From positions 1 to 64,000 of the forward strand of contig NZ_BBJS01000014.1 of assembly GCF_000739895.2 (NCBI RefSeq): 64,000 nucleotides of DNA, read 5' to 3'. This document shows, piece after piece, positions 17,298 through 25,093 of this stretch. Below the pieces are notes generated by a model. That model ran no database searches and had not been told where the DNA came from. It was given only the letters and a program-made list of their open reading frames with translations. Positions within the stretch are counted from its first letter, which is position 1, and each line of letters opens with the position of its first letter. The stretch is from Sphingomonas paucimobilis NBRC 13935 (lineage in GTDB: Bacteria; Pseudomonadota; Alphaproteobacteria; Sphingomonadales; Sphingomonadaceae). A program made the translations under genes and the position numbers.

Positions 17298-17455
17298 CCT
17301 CTACAAAAAGGAACGGACGCGGTGGGCCGCGCTCCGGGTTGCCGAGAGTGTGCGGGATTGCGCCTGCGAATTCAAAGTGATGGCCTTCGCGATATAAAAC
17401 CTTGATAAATAACGATAAATAATCTCCCTTTCACATCTGTCGGGCGAAATTCCGC

Positions 17456-19282
17456 ATGGTGTTGATGCCACGCTTGCGATATTCCGCACATATGGCACGC
17501 CTCATTGCCCTGATCCGCCTTTATCGGCGTCATGCGATTCCGCTGGTGGGTGTGCTGTTGCTGACGCTGGCGGCGGCTTTGATGTTGCGGGTCTATGCCC
17601 ATCGTCAGGCAGTGGCCGATCTGCGCGCCGATGCCACCCGGATCGCGCGGCAGCAGGAGCGGCTCCTCAACAGCGAGCTTCAGCGTTTCCGGCTGCTGCC
17701 CATCGTGCTGGTCGAATATCCCGACCTGGGCAATGCGTTGCGCAATGGATCGCGCCGGGCGGCGGAGCGGCTGAACGAGAAGCTGCGCGGCTTGGCCGAG
17801 CGGACGGGCGCTCCGGTCATCTATGCGATCGATCGGCAGGGGCGAACCGTCTCCGCCTCCAATGCGGGGCAACCGGACAGCTTTGTCGGCCGCAACTACA
17901 ATTTCCGGCCCTATTTCCGCCAGGCACTGGCGCACGGGACGTCGGAATATTTCGCGTTGGGCAATACCAGCCACCGCGCCGGCCTGTTCCTTGCCCGTCG
18001 GATCGGTCCCGCCGATGCCCCCGATGGCGTGATCGTCGTGAAGGTGGAGTTCGGACGGATCGCCCAGGCCTGGGCAAGTGATCCGGGGCAGAGCCTGTTG
18101 ACCGACGATCATGGCGTGGTCGTCGTGACCTCTGATCCGGGTGCGCTGTTCACGACGATGAAGCCACTGACACGCGGCGCTCGGGGCGAGATCGACGATG
18201 CGCAGCAGTTCGGCGGCGTTCGCTTGCGGCCTGCGCCCTATCGCTTGGTGCCGGGCGGCTGGGCGATCGATCGCGAGGGCAATCGCCATGTCGTCGCGCG
18301 GGTGGCGGTGCCGTTGCCGGGCTGGCGATTGATCCACCTGTTGCCCTCCCGCTCCGCCTTCCGCGCGGCAGATAGCTGGGTTCGATCGGTTACCGCGCTG
18401 ATCGGTGCGGGGCTTCTGGCGCTGGCGTTGATCGGCATCTGGCGGCGCACCCGCGCCGAACGCGTGGCAGAGGCGCGCGAGGCTTTGGAGGCAGAAGTCG
18501 CCAGGCGGACCGCCGAGCTTCGCGCGACCAATGACCGGCTGACGATCGAGATCGCGGAGCGTATCCGCGCCGACCAACGCTTTCGCGCCGCGCGCGAGGA
18601 ATTGGCGCAAGCCAATCGGCTGGGGTCGCTGGGCTCGATCACCGCCGGCGTCGCCCATGAGATCAACCAGCCGGTGGCGGCGATCCGTACGCTGGCGGAG
18701 AATGCCCGGACCTTTTTGAGCCGGGCCGCACCCGACAAGGCGGCGGGCAATCTCGCCACCATCGTCGACCTGACCGAGCGGATCAGCTCGATCGTTCAGG
18801 AGATGCGGCGCTTCGTCCGGCGGGGCACGCATGGTATCGGGCCGGTGGCGCTGGATGCGGTGCTCGATGGCACCATGTTGCTGATCGGCGATCGGTTTCG
18901 CAGCGCGGGCGTCGTGCTGGAACGGCCGACGGACGAGCCATTGCCCGTGGTGATCGCGGGCCGTGTCCGCCTGGAGCAGGTGCTGGTCAACCTTCTCCAG
19001 AACGCGCTGGATGCGGTGGCGGACCGTCCCAACCCACGCGTGCGGATGAGCGTTCGCGAGGAGCAGGACAGCGTGGAACTGACCGTCGAGGATAACGGCC
19101 CCGGCCTCGATCCCGAGATCGCGCCGGAGATCTTCACCCCCTTCGTCACCGGCAAGCCCGATGGTCTGGGGCTGGGGTTGGGCATTGCCAGGGATATCAT
19201 GCGGGAGTTTGGCGGCATGTTGGATACCATTCCTTCCTCGCTGGGCGGGGCGGGCTTCATTATCCGGTTGCGCCGGGCATGA
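17456..19282 (+). CDS. dctB: C4-dicarboxylate sensor histidine kinase
   Basis: A 608-residue membrane sensor kinase of the DctB type. TM1 is at about residues 25-45, a periplasmic PDC/dCache sensor domain spans about 50-300, and TM2 (VTALIGAGLLALALIGIW) lies near 310-330. A coiled coil leads to the phosphoacceptor region GSITAGVAHEINQPVAAIRTL (His in AHEINQP). The ATPase domain has the N box NLLQNALDAVAD and G boxes DNGPGLD and GLGLGLGIARDI. The start could also be ATG at 17492 (MARLIALIR), since neither has a clear ribosome site. It overlaps dctD by ATGA. It should sense periplasmic dicarboxylates and phosphorylate DctD. Confidence 0.93.
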   Translation: MVLMPRLRYSAHMARLIALIRLYRRHAIPLVGVLLLTLAAALMLRVYAHRQAVADLRADATRIARQQERLLNSELQRFRLLPIVLVEYPDLGNALRNGSRRAAERLNEKLRGLAERTGAPVIYAIDRQGRTVSASNAGQPDSFVGRNYNFRPYFRQALAHGTSEYFALGNTSHRAGLFLARRIGPADAPDGVIVVKVEFGRIAQAWASDPGQSLLTDDHGVVVVTSDPGALFTTMKPLTRGARGEIDDAQQFGGVRLRPAPYRLVPGGWAIDREGNRHVVARVAVPLPGWRLIHLLPSRSAFRAADSWVRSVTALIGAGLLALALIGIWRRTRAERVAEAREALEAEVARRTAELRATNDRLTIEIAERIRADQRFRAAREELAQANRLGSLGSITAGVAHEINQPVAAIRTLAENARTFLSRAAPDKAAGNLATIVDLTERISSIVQEMRRFVRRGTHGIGPVALDAVLDGTMLLIGDRFRSAGVVLERPTDEPLPVVIAGRVRLEQVLVNLLQNALDAVADRPNPRVRMSVREEQDSVELTVEDNGPGLDPEIAPEIFTPFVTGKPDGLGLGLGIARDIMREFGGMLDTIPSSLGGAGFIIRLRRA

Positions 19283-20622
19283 GCGAGGGCGATGCGAATG
19301 GCGGCCTGCGGGTCTTGCTGGTCGATGACGACACGGTGCTGCGCCAGGCGCTGGCCCAGTCCTTCGAGCTGGCGGGGATCGATGTCGAGGCGCATGGTGA
19401 TCCGCTGGCCGCACTTGCAGCGATTACGCCGGACTTTCCGGGAATGGTCGTGTCGGACATTCGTATGCCGGGGATCGACGGCATCGAACTGGCCCGCCGG
19501 GTGGCGGCGATCGATGCCGAAATTCCCGTCATCCTGATGACCGGGCATGGCGATGTGCCGATGGCGGTCGCGGCGCTGAAACAGGGCGTGTTCGATTTCG
19601 TCGCCAAGCCCTTTGCCGCCGATCATCTGATCGCGAGCGCGGGCCGTGCACTGGAGATGCGGCGGCTGGTCCTCGACAATCGCCGACTGCGGACGGCGGC
19701 GGAGGAAGCGCAGGGCGCCTATCCGCTGATCGGCGAAACCCCGGTCATGATGCGGCTTCGCGAGACGGTGCGGCAGGTGGCACAGGCCGATGTCGATGTG
19801 CTGGTCGAGGGCGAGACGGGCACCGGCAAGGAACTGGTCGCACTGCTTCTTCACCGTTGGAGCGCACGGCGGACACGCCCCTTCATCGCGGTCGACTGCG
19901 CCGCGCTGCCCGAGGCGATCGCCGAGGATGAGTTGTTCGGCCATGCTCATGGCCGGACGACGGGCCGCATCGCCGCGGCCAACCGTGGCACCCTGTTTCT
20001 CGACGAGGTCGACAGCATGGCGCCGGCGCTGCAGGGCCGGATGCTGCGCGTCGTCGAGGAGCGTGAGGTGCGGGCGATCGGGTCGGAGGATCCGCAACTG
20101 CTCGACCTGCGGATCGTCGCGGCCGCCAAGTCCGATCTGGCGCGCGCGGTGGAGGAGGGGCGGTTCCGCGCCGATCTCCTTTACCGGCTCGATGCCGTGC
20201 GTCTGCGCGTCCCGCCCTTGCGTGAGCGGCGTGCCGATGTCCCGCTGCTCTTCGCGCATTTCCTGCGCGAGGCGGCCGAACGCTTCGGCCGACCGGTGCC
20301 GATGATCGATGGCGGCGTCCAGGCGCGGCTTTTGTCGCATGACTGGCCGGGCAATGTCCGGGAGGTGCGCAACTATGCCAACCGTGTCGCCCTGGGGCTG
20401 GTGGGCGGATTGGCGAGCGAGGGGCAGGAGGCGGGGGATTCGCTATCACTGCCCGAGCGCGTCGAACGGTTCGAGGGGGCGACGATCCGCGCTGTCCTGG
20501 AGGAGGTGGCCGGCGATGTCCGCGCGGCGCTCGCCATCCTCGCCATTCCGCGTAAGACCTTTTACGACAAGGTCGCCCGGCACGGCATCGATCTGAATGC
20601 CTATCGCCCCAATCGCGCCTGA
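19279..20622 (+). CDS. dctD: DctD-type response regulator, AAA+ domain without GAFTGA
   Basis: A 447-residue NtrC-family regulator. The receiver spans residues 10-125 with Asp60 (VVSDIRMPG) and Lys in KPF. The AAA+ domain has Walker A GETGTGK at 178-184 and Walker B GTLFLDEVDS, with an arginine-finger region RFRADLLYRLD. A Fis-type helix-turn-helix closes the protein (LAIPRKTFYDKVARHGID), as in DctD. Oddly, the loop between LFGH and GTLFLDE is about 6-7 residues short and reads HGRTTGR (224-230) instead of the sigma-54-contacting GAFTGA. Regulators without GAFTGA, such as TyrR, do not use sigma-54. It is translationally coupled to dctB. Confidence 0.92.
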   Translation: MSEGDANGGLRVLLVDDDTVLRQALAQSFELAGIDVEAHGDPLAALAAITPDFPGMVVSDIRMPGIDGIELARRVAAIDAEIPVILMTGHGDVPMAVAALKQGVFDFVAKPFAADHLIASAGRALEMRRLVLDNRRLRTAAEEAQGAYPLIGETPVMMRLRETVRQVAQADVDVLVEGETGTGKELVALLLHRWSARRTRPFIAVDCAALPEAIAEDELFGHAHGRTTGRIAAANRGTLFLDEVDSMAPALQGRMLRVVEEREVRAIGSEDPQLLDLRIVAAAKSDLARAVEEGRFRADLLYRLDAVRLRVPPLRERRADVPLLFAHFLREAAERFGRPVPMIDGGVQARLLSHDWPGNVREVRNYANRVALGLVGGLASEGQEAGDSLSLPERVERFEGATIRAVLEEVAGDVRAALAILAIPRKTFYDKVARHGIDLNAYRPNRA

Positions 20623-20649
20623 CGCATCGGGCCATGTCTACATATCACT

Positions 20650-20672
20650 AGCGGAGGTTCCAAAACCTCGCT
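20650..20672 (+). terminator. Hairpin after dctD
   Basis: AGCGGAGGTT and AACCTCGCT form a 9-pair stem with one bulged G and a 4-base loop (CCAA), 28 bases after dctD, followed by GTCTCTTA. It is a plausible terminator with a weak T-tract. It also resembles a lone tRNA T-arm, but no tRNA body precedes it. Confidence 0.42.
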
Positions 20673-20752
20673 GTCTCTTATCGGGGCAGGGGGGACAGGG
20701 TCTGGGAATTGCTCAGCGGCGAAGAAGTTAACGGCGCGTTAAGAGGTTCGCC

Positions 20753-20920
20753 ATGAGACGCCGCCTTGTCCTGACCAACGAAGCAGCCCGTCATCCTTTT
20801 CGACGCAGCCTGCCACCGCCCCCGCCAGCCCGGAGCCGGCGCGACGATGATCAGGATTTGCGCCTGTTCGTCCTGAGCTTCACCGCTTTCTTTATCAGCA
20901 TCTACAGCTTTCTGCTCTGA
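20753..20920 (+). CDS. Small single-span membrane protein, function unknown
   Basis: A 55-residue open frame with AGAGG six bases before its ATG. The N-terminal part is basic with a run of five prolines and RRDDDQD; the C-terminal 18 residues (LFVLSFTAFFISIYSFLL) form one hydrophobic span ending at the C-terminus, as in tail-anchored peptides. It lies between dctD and the convergent MFS gene, in an otherwise empty 300-base gap. I do not recognise the family. Ribosome site, charge pattern and the span support a real gene. Confidence 0.6.
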   Translation: MRRRLVLTNEAARHPFRRSLPPPPPARSRRDDDQDLRLFVLSFTAFFISIYSFLL

Positions 20921-20938
20921 TCCCGACCGAGCGCCGGT

Positions 20939-22249
20939 TCACGCGACGTTGGGGCAGCCATCGGCACACGCCCGGTGAAGCCGTAGCGCCAGCCAGGCGG
21001 AGACCAGGCACATGCCCGCGACGACGAAGAGCATGTCCTCGGGCGTCACGCCCATGGCGCTGATCCCGAAGACGCAGACGGATCCGATCGTCATGGCGAA
21101 GCAGTTGACGATATTGTTCGCGGCCACGGTCCGCGCGGTCTGATCCTTCTCCACGGTCGTGGTCAGAAAGGCATAGAGCGGCACGACGAACATGCCCCCC
21201 GTCGTCGCAATGGCGAGCAGCGTCGCCAAGATGCCGATCGCACGCGGCTCGGCCAGGAAGCTCTGCCAGCTATAGAGCGTACCGGCGGGTGCCGGCGTCC
21301 AGTTGCGGCAGAGGAACGAGAACAGCACCACGAACGCCCCCATGGCGATGACCGAGATGGGGGAGTAGCGTGCCGAAATCTCGCCCTTCAGCATGGTATT
21401 GATCACCACCGATCCGATCGCGACGCCGACGGAGAAGATGGCGATGGCCAGGCTCGCCACCTCCTTGTCCGCGGTCAGCACATTCTTCACCAGCGGCGGA
21501 AAGACGATGATGAGGACCGAGCCGATCGTCCAGAAGAAGCTGATCGCGATGATCGCCAGGAACAGCCGGCGGATGTGGAGCGTCGCCGCGATCAACCGCC
21601 AGGACGCGGTGAACGGGTTGTAATTGAGCTTGAGCGGCGGCCCTTCGCGCGGGGCGGGGGGCACCATGCGCCCGCTGAACCAGCCCAGGCCGGCGACGAC
21701 GAGCACGCCGATCGCCGCGGCCTCGACCGGTATCCACCCCGCGGCCACCGTGCCGAGCAGGATCGCCAGATAGGTTCCCGCCTCGACCAGACCGGTACCG
21801 CCCAGTACGTCGCCGGGCTCCAGATGCTGGGGCAGGATCGCGTATTTGATCGGGCCGAAAAAGGTCGAGTGGACGCCTAGCGCCAGTACCGTACCCAGCA
21901 TCAATGCGAGGCCGATCGTCGTATAGCCCATCTTGGCGATCATCAGGCCGAGCGCGCCGACCAGCATGATGCCGATCTCCACCGTCTTGACGATGCGGAT
22001 GATCCGCGCCTTGTCATGACTGTCCGCCAATTGGCCCGACAGCGCCGACAGGAAGACGAAGGGCAGGATGGCCGCGCCGGTCGCGGCGGCGTTAAAATAG
22101 GACTCGGAGACCGGATCGGTGAAGATCGTGTAGGTGGCGAACAACACCATCGACGTCTTGAACAGATTGTCGTTGAAAGCGCCGAGGAACTGGGTGGTGA
22201 ACAGCGGCAGGAAGCGGCGCCGCTTGAGAAGCCCGAGGGCATTGAGCAT
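20939..22249 (-). CDS. MFS transporter, LplT-like (lysophospholipid transporter family)
   Basis: A 436-residue 12-helix MFS protein. The start RFLPLFTTQFLGAFNDNLFK and the segment FFGPIKYAILPQHL are characteristic of LplT and of the transporter half of Aas fusions, which flip lysophospholipids across the inner membrane for reacylation. No acyltransferase domain is attached and none is adjacent. The ATG at 22249 has no obvious ribosome site. Its divergent neighbour is pgsA (phospholipid synthesis), which fits a membrane-lipid role, but the substrate is inferred from family only. Confidence 0.82.
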   Translation of the reverse strand: MLNALGLLKRRRFLPLFTTQFLGAFNDNLFKTSMVLFATYTIFTDPVSESYFNAAATGAAILPFVFLSALSGQLADSHDKARIIRIVKTVEIGIMLVGALGLMIAKMGYTTIGLALMLGTVLALGVHSTFFGPIKYAILPQHLEPGDVLGGTGLVEAGTYLAILLGTVAAGWIPVEAAAIGVLVVAGLGWFSGRMVPPAPREGPPLKLNYNPFTASWRLIAATLHIRRLFLAIIAISFFWTIGSVLIIVFPPLVKNVLTADKEVASLAIAIFSVGVAIGSVVINTMLKGEISARYSPISVIAMGAFVVLFSFLCRNWTPAPAGTLYSWQSFLAEPRAIGILATLLAIATTGGMFVVPLYAFLTTTVEKDQTARTVAANNIVNCFAMTIGSVCVFGISAMGVTPEDMLFVVAGMCLVSAWLALRLHRACADGCPNVA

Positions 22250-22363
22250 GACGAAAAATGGCCCGATCGTGGCAACAGGATGACGGCAACATAACTATGC
22301 GATGGCCCATCGCCAACTGCTTAAAGCGGTTTGTCATGCGCGGCCTTGTCGCTAGAAGGCGTT

Positions 22364-22918
22364 ATGCTGACGTTGCCCAACCTGTTGACGCTCTCGCGAA
22401 TCCTGGCCGTGCCGTTGCTGGCGGGGCTGTTGTGGCAACCGCAATGGGCGCTGGGATACGGCATCGCCTTCATCCTCTATTGTCTGATGGGCATCACCGA
22501 TTATTTCGACGGCTATCTGGCGCGGGCGAACGGCGCGGTGTCGAAACTCGGCATCTTCCTTGATCCCATCGCAGACAAGATCATGGTGGCCGCCGTCATC
22601 CTGGTGCTGGTTGCGGTACAGGTGATCAACGGGGCGAGCGTCATCGCCGGCCTCATCATCCTGCTGCGCGAAATCGCCGTGTCGGGGTTGCGTGAGTTTC
22701 TGGCGCAGTTGCAGGTTTCCGTCCCCGTCTCGCGGCTGGCGAAATGGAAGACGACGTTGCAGCTCGTCGCGCTGGGCGGTCTGATCCTGGGCGGGGCGCT
22801 GCCCGGCTGGCCCTGGGTGCAGATGGCGGCGTTGGCCGCCTTGTGGGGGGCCGCCGCGCTGACGCTGGTCACCGGCTGGGATTATTTGCGCGTCGGCCTC
22901 AAGCATATGGATAGCTGA
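22364..22918 (+). CDS. pgsA: CDP-diacylglycerol--glycerol-3-phosphate 3-phosphatidyltransferase
   Basis: A 184-residue inner-membrane enzyme that makes phosphatidylglycerol phosphate, the committed step to phosphatidylglycerol and cardiolipin. It begins MLTLPNLLTLSRILAVP, and the CDP-alcohol phosphatidyltransferase motif D-G-x2-A-R-x8-G-x3-D-x3-D reads DGYLARANGAVSKLGIFLDP and continues IADK. About four to six TM helices are visible. AGAAGG precedes the chosen ATG by 4 bases. It is the first gene of pgsA-moaD-moaE; moaD starts at the base after its stop. Confidence 0.95.
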   Translation: MLTLPNLLTLSRILAVPLLAGLLWQPQWALGYGIAFILYCLMGITDYFDGYLARANGAVSKLGIFLDPIADKIMVAAVILVLVAVQVINGASVIAGLIILLREIAVSGLREFLAQLQVSVPVSRLAKWKTTLQLVALGGLILGGALPGWPWVQMAALAALWGAAALTLVTGWDYLRVGLKHMDS

Positions 22919-23176
22919 ATGCGCCTGACCATCCTCTATTTCGCCTGGGTCCGGGAACGGATCGGGCAGGCCGAAGACGTCGTGACCATCCCCCCCGAAT
23001 TGGTGACCATTGCCGATCTGATCACTTGGCTCGCCGCACGGGGCGGGGGCTATGCCGAGGCGATGGCCGCGCCGGAGAGATTGCGGGCGGCGATCGACCA
23101 GAATTTCGTCGGTCTCGACGCATTGCTGGCCGGGGCGCGGGAAGTCGCGATCTTTCCGCCGGTGACGGGCGGATGA
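22919..23176 (+). CDS. moaD: Molybdopterin synthase small (sulfur carrier) subunit
   Basis: An 85-residue ubiquitin-fold sulfur carrier for molybdopterin synthesis. It starts MRLTILYFAWVRERIG, and its C-terminus is FPPVTGG, the Gly-Gly tail that is adenylated and thiocarboxylated by MoeB and inserted into MoaE. The ATG directly follows the pgsA stop (TGA-ATG), and the moaE ATG overlaps its own stop. Confidence 0.94.
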   Translation: MRLTILYFAWVRERIGQAEDVVTIPPELVTIADLITWLAARGGGYAEAMAAPERLRAAIDQNFVGLDALLAGAREVAIFPPVTGG

Positions 23177-23628
23177 TCCGCGTTCGGGTTTCGGTCGATC
23201 CGATCGATGTCGCGGCGGAGATGGCATTGGCCGAACGTCCGGAGGCTGGTGCCGTCGCCAGTTTTTGCGGGCTGGTCCGGGCGGATGACGGCGTCGACAA
23301 GCTCGAGCTGGAACATTATCCCGGCGCGACGGAAGCGGCGCTGGAGCGGATCGCCGCCCATGCCGTGACTCGCTGGTCGCTTCAGGCGGCGACGATCGTC
23401 CACCGGGTGGGCCCGATGCATCCGGGCGAGCGGATCGTCTTCGTCGCGGCCGCCGCCCCGCATCGCGGCGATGCGCTTGATGCCTGCGCCTATCTGATAG
23501 ATCGTCTCAAGACCGACGCGCCCTTCTGGAAACGTGAGACCCGCGCAGGTCAGTCCAGTTGGGTCGAAGCGCGAGAGAGTGATGCGGCGGCAGCCGAGCG
23601 GTGGCAGGAAGACGAACGCCAGCCATAA
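23173..23628 (+). CDS. moaE: Molybdopterin synthase catalytic subunit
   Basis: A 151-residue subunit that, with MoaD, adds two sulfurs to precursor Z (cyclic pyranopterin phosphate) to give molybdopterin. Family marks are GAVASFCGLVRAD, LELEHYPG, HRVGPMHPGE, AAAAPHRGDALDACAYLIDRLK in blocks (HR and the C-A-Y-x-ID helix), and the catalytic FWKRET lysine region. ATG at 23173 overlaps the moaD stop as ATGA. The stop runs into a strong terminator. The last 20 or so residues are Ala/Glu-rich and variable. Confidence 0.95.
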   Translation: MIRVRVSVDPIDVAAEMALAERPEAGAVASFCGLVRADDGVDKLELEHYPGATEAALERIAAHAVTRWSLQAATIVHRVGPMHPGERIVFVAAAAPHRGDALDACAYLIDRLKTDAPFWKRETRAGQSSWVEARESDAAAAERWQEDERQP

Positions 23629-23630
23629 AA

Positions 23631-23656
23631 AAGGCGGGGCCGAAACCCCGCCTCTT
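23631..23656. terminator. Bidirectional terminator between moaE and the fasciclin gene
   Basis: AAGGCGGGG and CCCCGCCTCTT form a 7-9 base GC stem with a 6-base loop (CCGAAA). Read on the minus strand it is followed by TTTTTT, so it is strongest for the fasciclin gene; on the plus strand it starts three bases after the moaE stop. Confidence 0.8.
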
Positions 23657-23676
23657 CGTCTCACCTGCGACCGACC

Positions 23677-24276
23677 TTAGCCGATCTTAGGCACGCTGAT
23701 GCCATTGGTCAGGTGGATCACACCATTGGTCGCGGGCACATCGGCCTTGTCCACATAAGCCTTTTGGCCGTTGACGTCGGTCAGCATGACATTGCCGTTC
23801 GGGCCAAGCTGCGCGGTCAGCGGCTGACCGGCCAACGTGGTCAGCGTCGCGGTGCCGTTGCCGGCGGTGATCTGCTGCTTGAGCTGTTCGGCGGTCACCT
23901 TGCCCGAGACGACGTGGTATTTCAGGATGGTCGCCAGCGCGGCCTTGTTTTCCGGCTTGCTCAGATTGTCGAGCGCACCAGCCGGCATCCGGCTGAACGC
24001 TTCGTCGCTGGGCGCGAAGACGGTGAACGGTCCTGGGCCCGAAAGATCGGCGGTCAGGCCGGCGGTGGTGACCAGCTTGGCCAGGGTGCTCCGGTCGGGC
24101 GTTGCCGCCAGAACCTGCACGACCGTACCGGCCGCAACCGGCGTAGCCTGGGCCGGAGCCGGAGTGGCAGGTGCGGGCAGGGTCTGGGCGGGGGGAGTCT
24201 GGGCCGGGGCGGTCTGAGCCTGGGCGACGCCGGCCAGCATGGTGGCCGAGGCGAAAATGGCGACAGTCTTCATCAT
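23677..24276 (-). CDS. Secreted fasciclin (FAS1) domain protein
   Basis: A 199-residue exported protein. A signal peptide (MMKTVAIFASATMLAGVAQA) is followed by a 30-residue Pro/Ala/Gln/Thr linker and one FAS1 domain with both signature boxes: GPGPFTVFAPSDEAFSRMP (H1) and the later LKYHVVSGKVT (H2), ending GVIHLTNGISVPKIG. Bacterial FAS1 proteins are thought to act in adhesion or matrix interaction. GGAG lies 10 bases before the ATG. It follows a second FAS1 gene on the same strand by 110 bases, probably an old tandem duplication. Confidence 0.92.
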   Translation of the reverse strand: MMKTVAIFASATMLAGVAQAQTAPAQTPPAQTLPAPATPAPAQATPVAAGTVVQVLAATPDRSTLAKLVTTAGLTADLSGPGPFTVFAPSDEAFSRMPAGALDNLSKPENKAALATILKYHVVSGKVTAEQLKQQITAGNGTATLTTLAGQPLTAQLGPNGNVMLTDVNGQKAYVDKADVPATNGVIHLTNGISVPKIG

Positions 24277-24386
24277 TAAAAGCTTACTCCTACTATTGGT
24301 GGCGGAGCGCGTGCGCATCACACCACGAATGAAGAGACGAATGCCCGATCCGGTCACGAAGCGGGCATTCCGGAGAAGTAACGTTC

Positions 24387-25022
24387 TTAATCCAGTTTTG
24401 GTACCAGCACGCCGTTCACAATGTGGATCATGCCATTGGCCTGACGTTGGTCGCCCGCTTCGATATAGCTCTTGTTGCCGCTCGCATCGCTCAGAGTGAT
24501 GATCGATTGTGTCATGCTGAGCGTCAGTGGCTCGCCCTGGACGGTCATGATCGTTGCGGTCCCACCGCCCGCCGCGATTCGCTGCTGCAGGTCGGAGATG
24601 GTGACGACCCCGGGCAGCATATGGAAACGCAGCAGCCGCACCAGCGAGCCGTGATTGGCGGGCTGCAGCAACTGTTCCTGCACTCCAGGTGCCAGGCGTG
24701 CAAAGGCGGCATTGGAGGGGGCAAAGAGCGTGTACGGCCCGGGGCCGGCGAGCGTGGTCGACAATGAAGCGGCCCGGATCGCTGCGACCAGCGAGGACAG
24801 GGACGGCGTGGCGGCCGCATTGTCCAGGATCGTACGCGTCGGAGCCATGGGCTGGTCGGCGCTGACGGGCGGCGTCGTGCCGCCGTCGGGGGCGGCCGGT
24901 GCGGTCGTGGAGGAGGGGGTCGCCGGAACCTCCCGTGCATCGCGTCCGCGCCCGCAGGCGCCGAGCATCACCAAAGCGGTGAGCGGCAACAGGGTCATCA
25001 ACGGCCGTATGTTCCGGGTCAT
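24387..25022 (-). CDS. Fasciclin (FAS1) domain lipoprotein
   Basis: A 211-residue lipoprotein. The signal ends LVMLGAC-G (lipobox Cys near residue 23), followed by a Thr/Pro/Ser linker and one FAS1 domain with GPGPYTLFAPSNAAFARL and LRFHMLPGVVT. The C-terminus GMIHIVNGVLVPKLD matches that of the neighbouring secreted FAS1 protein. AAGGAG lies about 9 bases before the ATG at 25022. The pair differs in anchoring: this one should stay on a membrane and its neighbour should be free in the periplasm or outside. The oxyR gene ends 71 bases upstream on the same strand. Confidence 0.92.
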   Translation of the reverse strand: MTRNIRPLMTLLPLTALVMLGACGRGRDAREVPATPSSTTAPAAPDGGTTPPVSADQPMAPTRTILDNAAATPSLSSLVAAIRAASLSTTLAGPGPYTLFAPSNAAFARLAPGVQEQLLQPANHGSLVRLLRFHMLPGVVTISDLQQRIAAGGGTATIMTVQGEPLTLSMTQSIITLSDASGNKSYIEAGDQRQANGMIHIVNGVLVPKLD

Positions 25023-25093
25023 GGGCCAGTCTCCTTGGAAGATGAAGGGCGATATCGAGGGCAAAGACGCCGCAGCGGCGCGACGGTTGCGCG

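Noticed and set aside
17492-17509. TGGCAC...TTGC sequence resembling a sigma-54 promoter
   Set aside because: It lies on the plus strand inside the dctB start region, so it does not face dctA, and the GG-to-GC spacing is 11 instead of 10 bases.
20650-20672. T-arm-like GGTTCCAAAACC hairpin as a tRNA remnant or attachment site
   Set aside because: No D-arm, anticodon arm or acceptor stem precedes it, and no integrase or repeat copy is in the window; a terminator hairpin is simpler.
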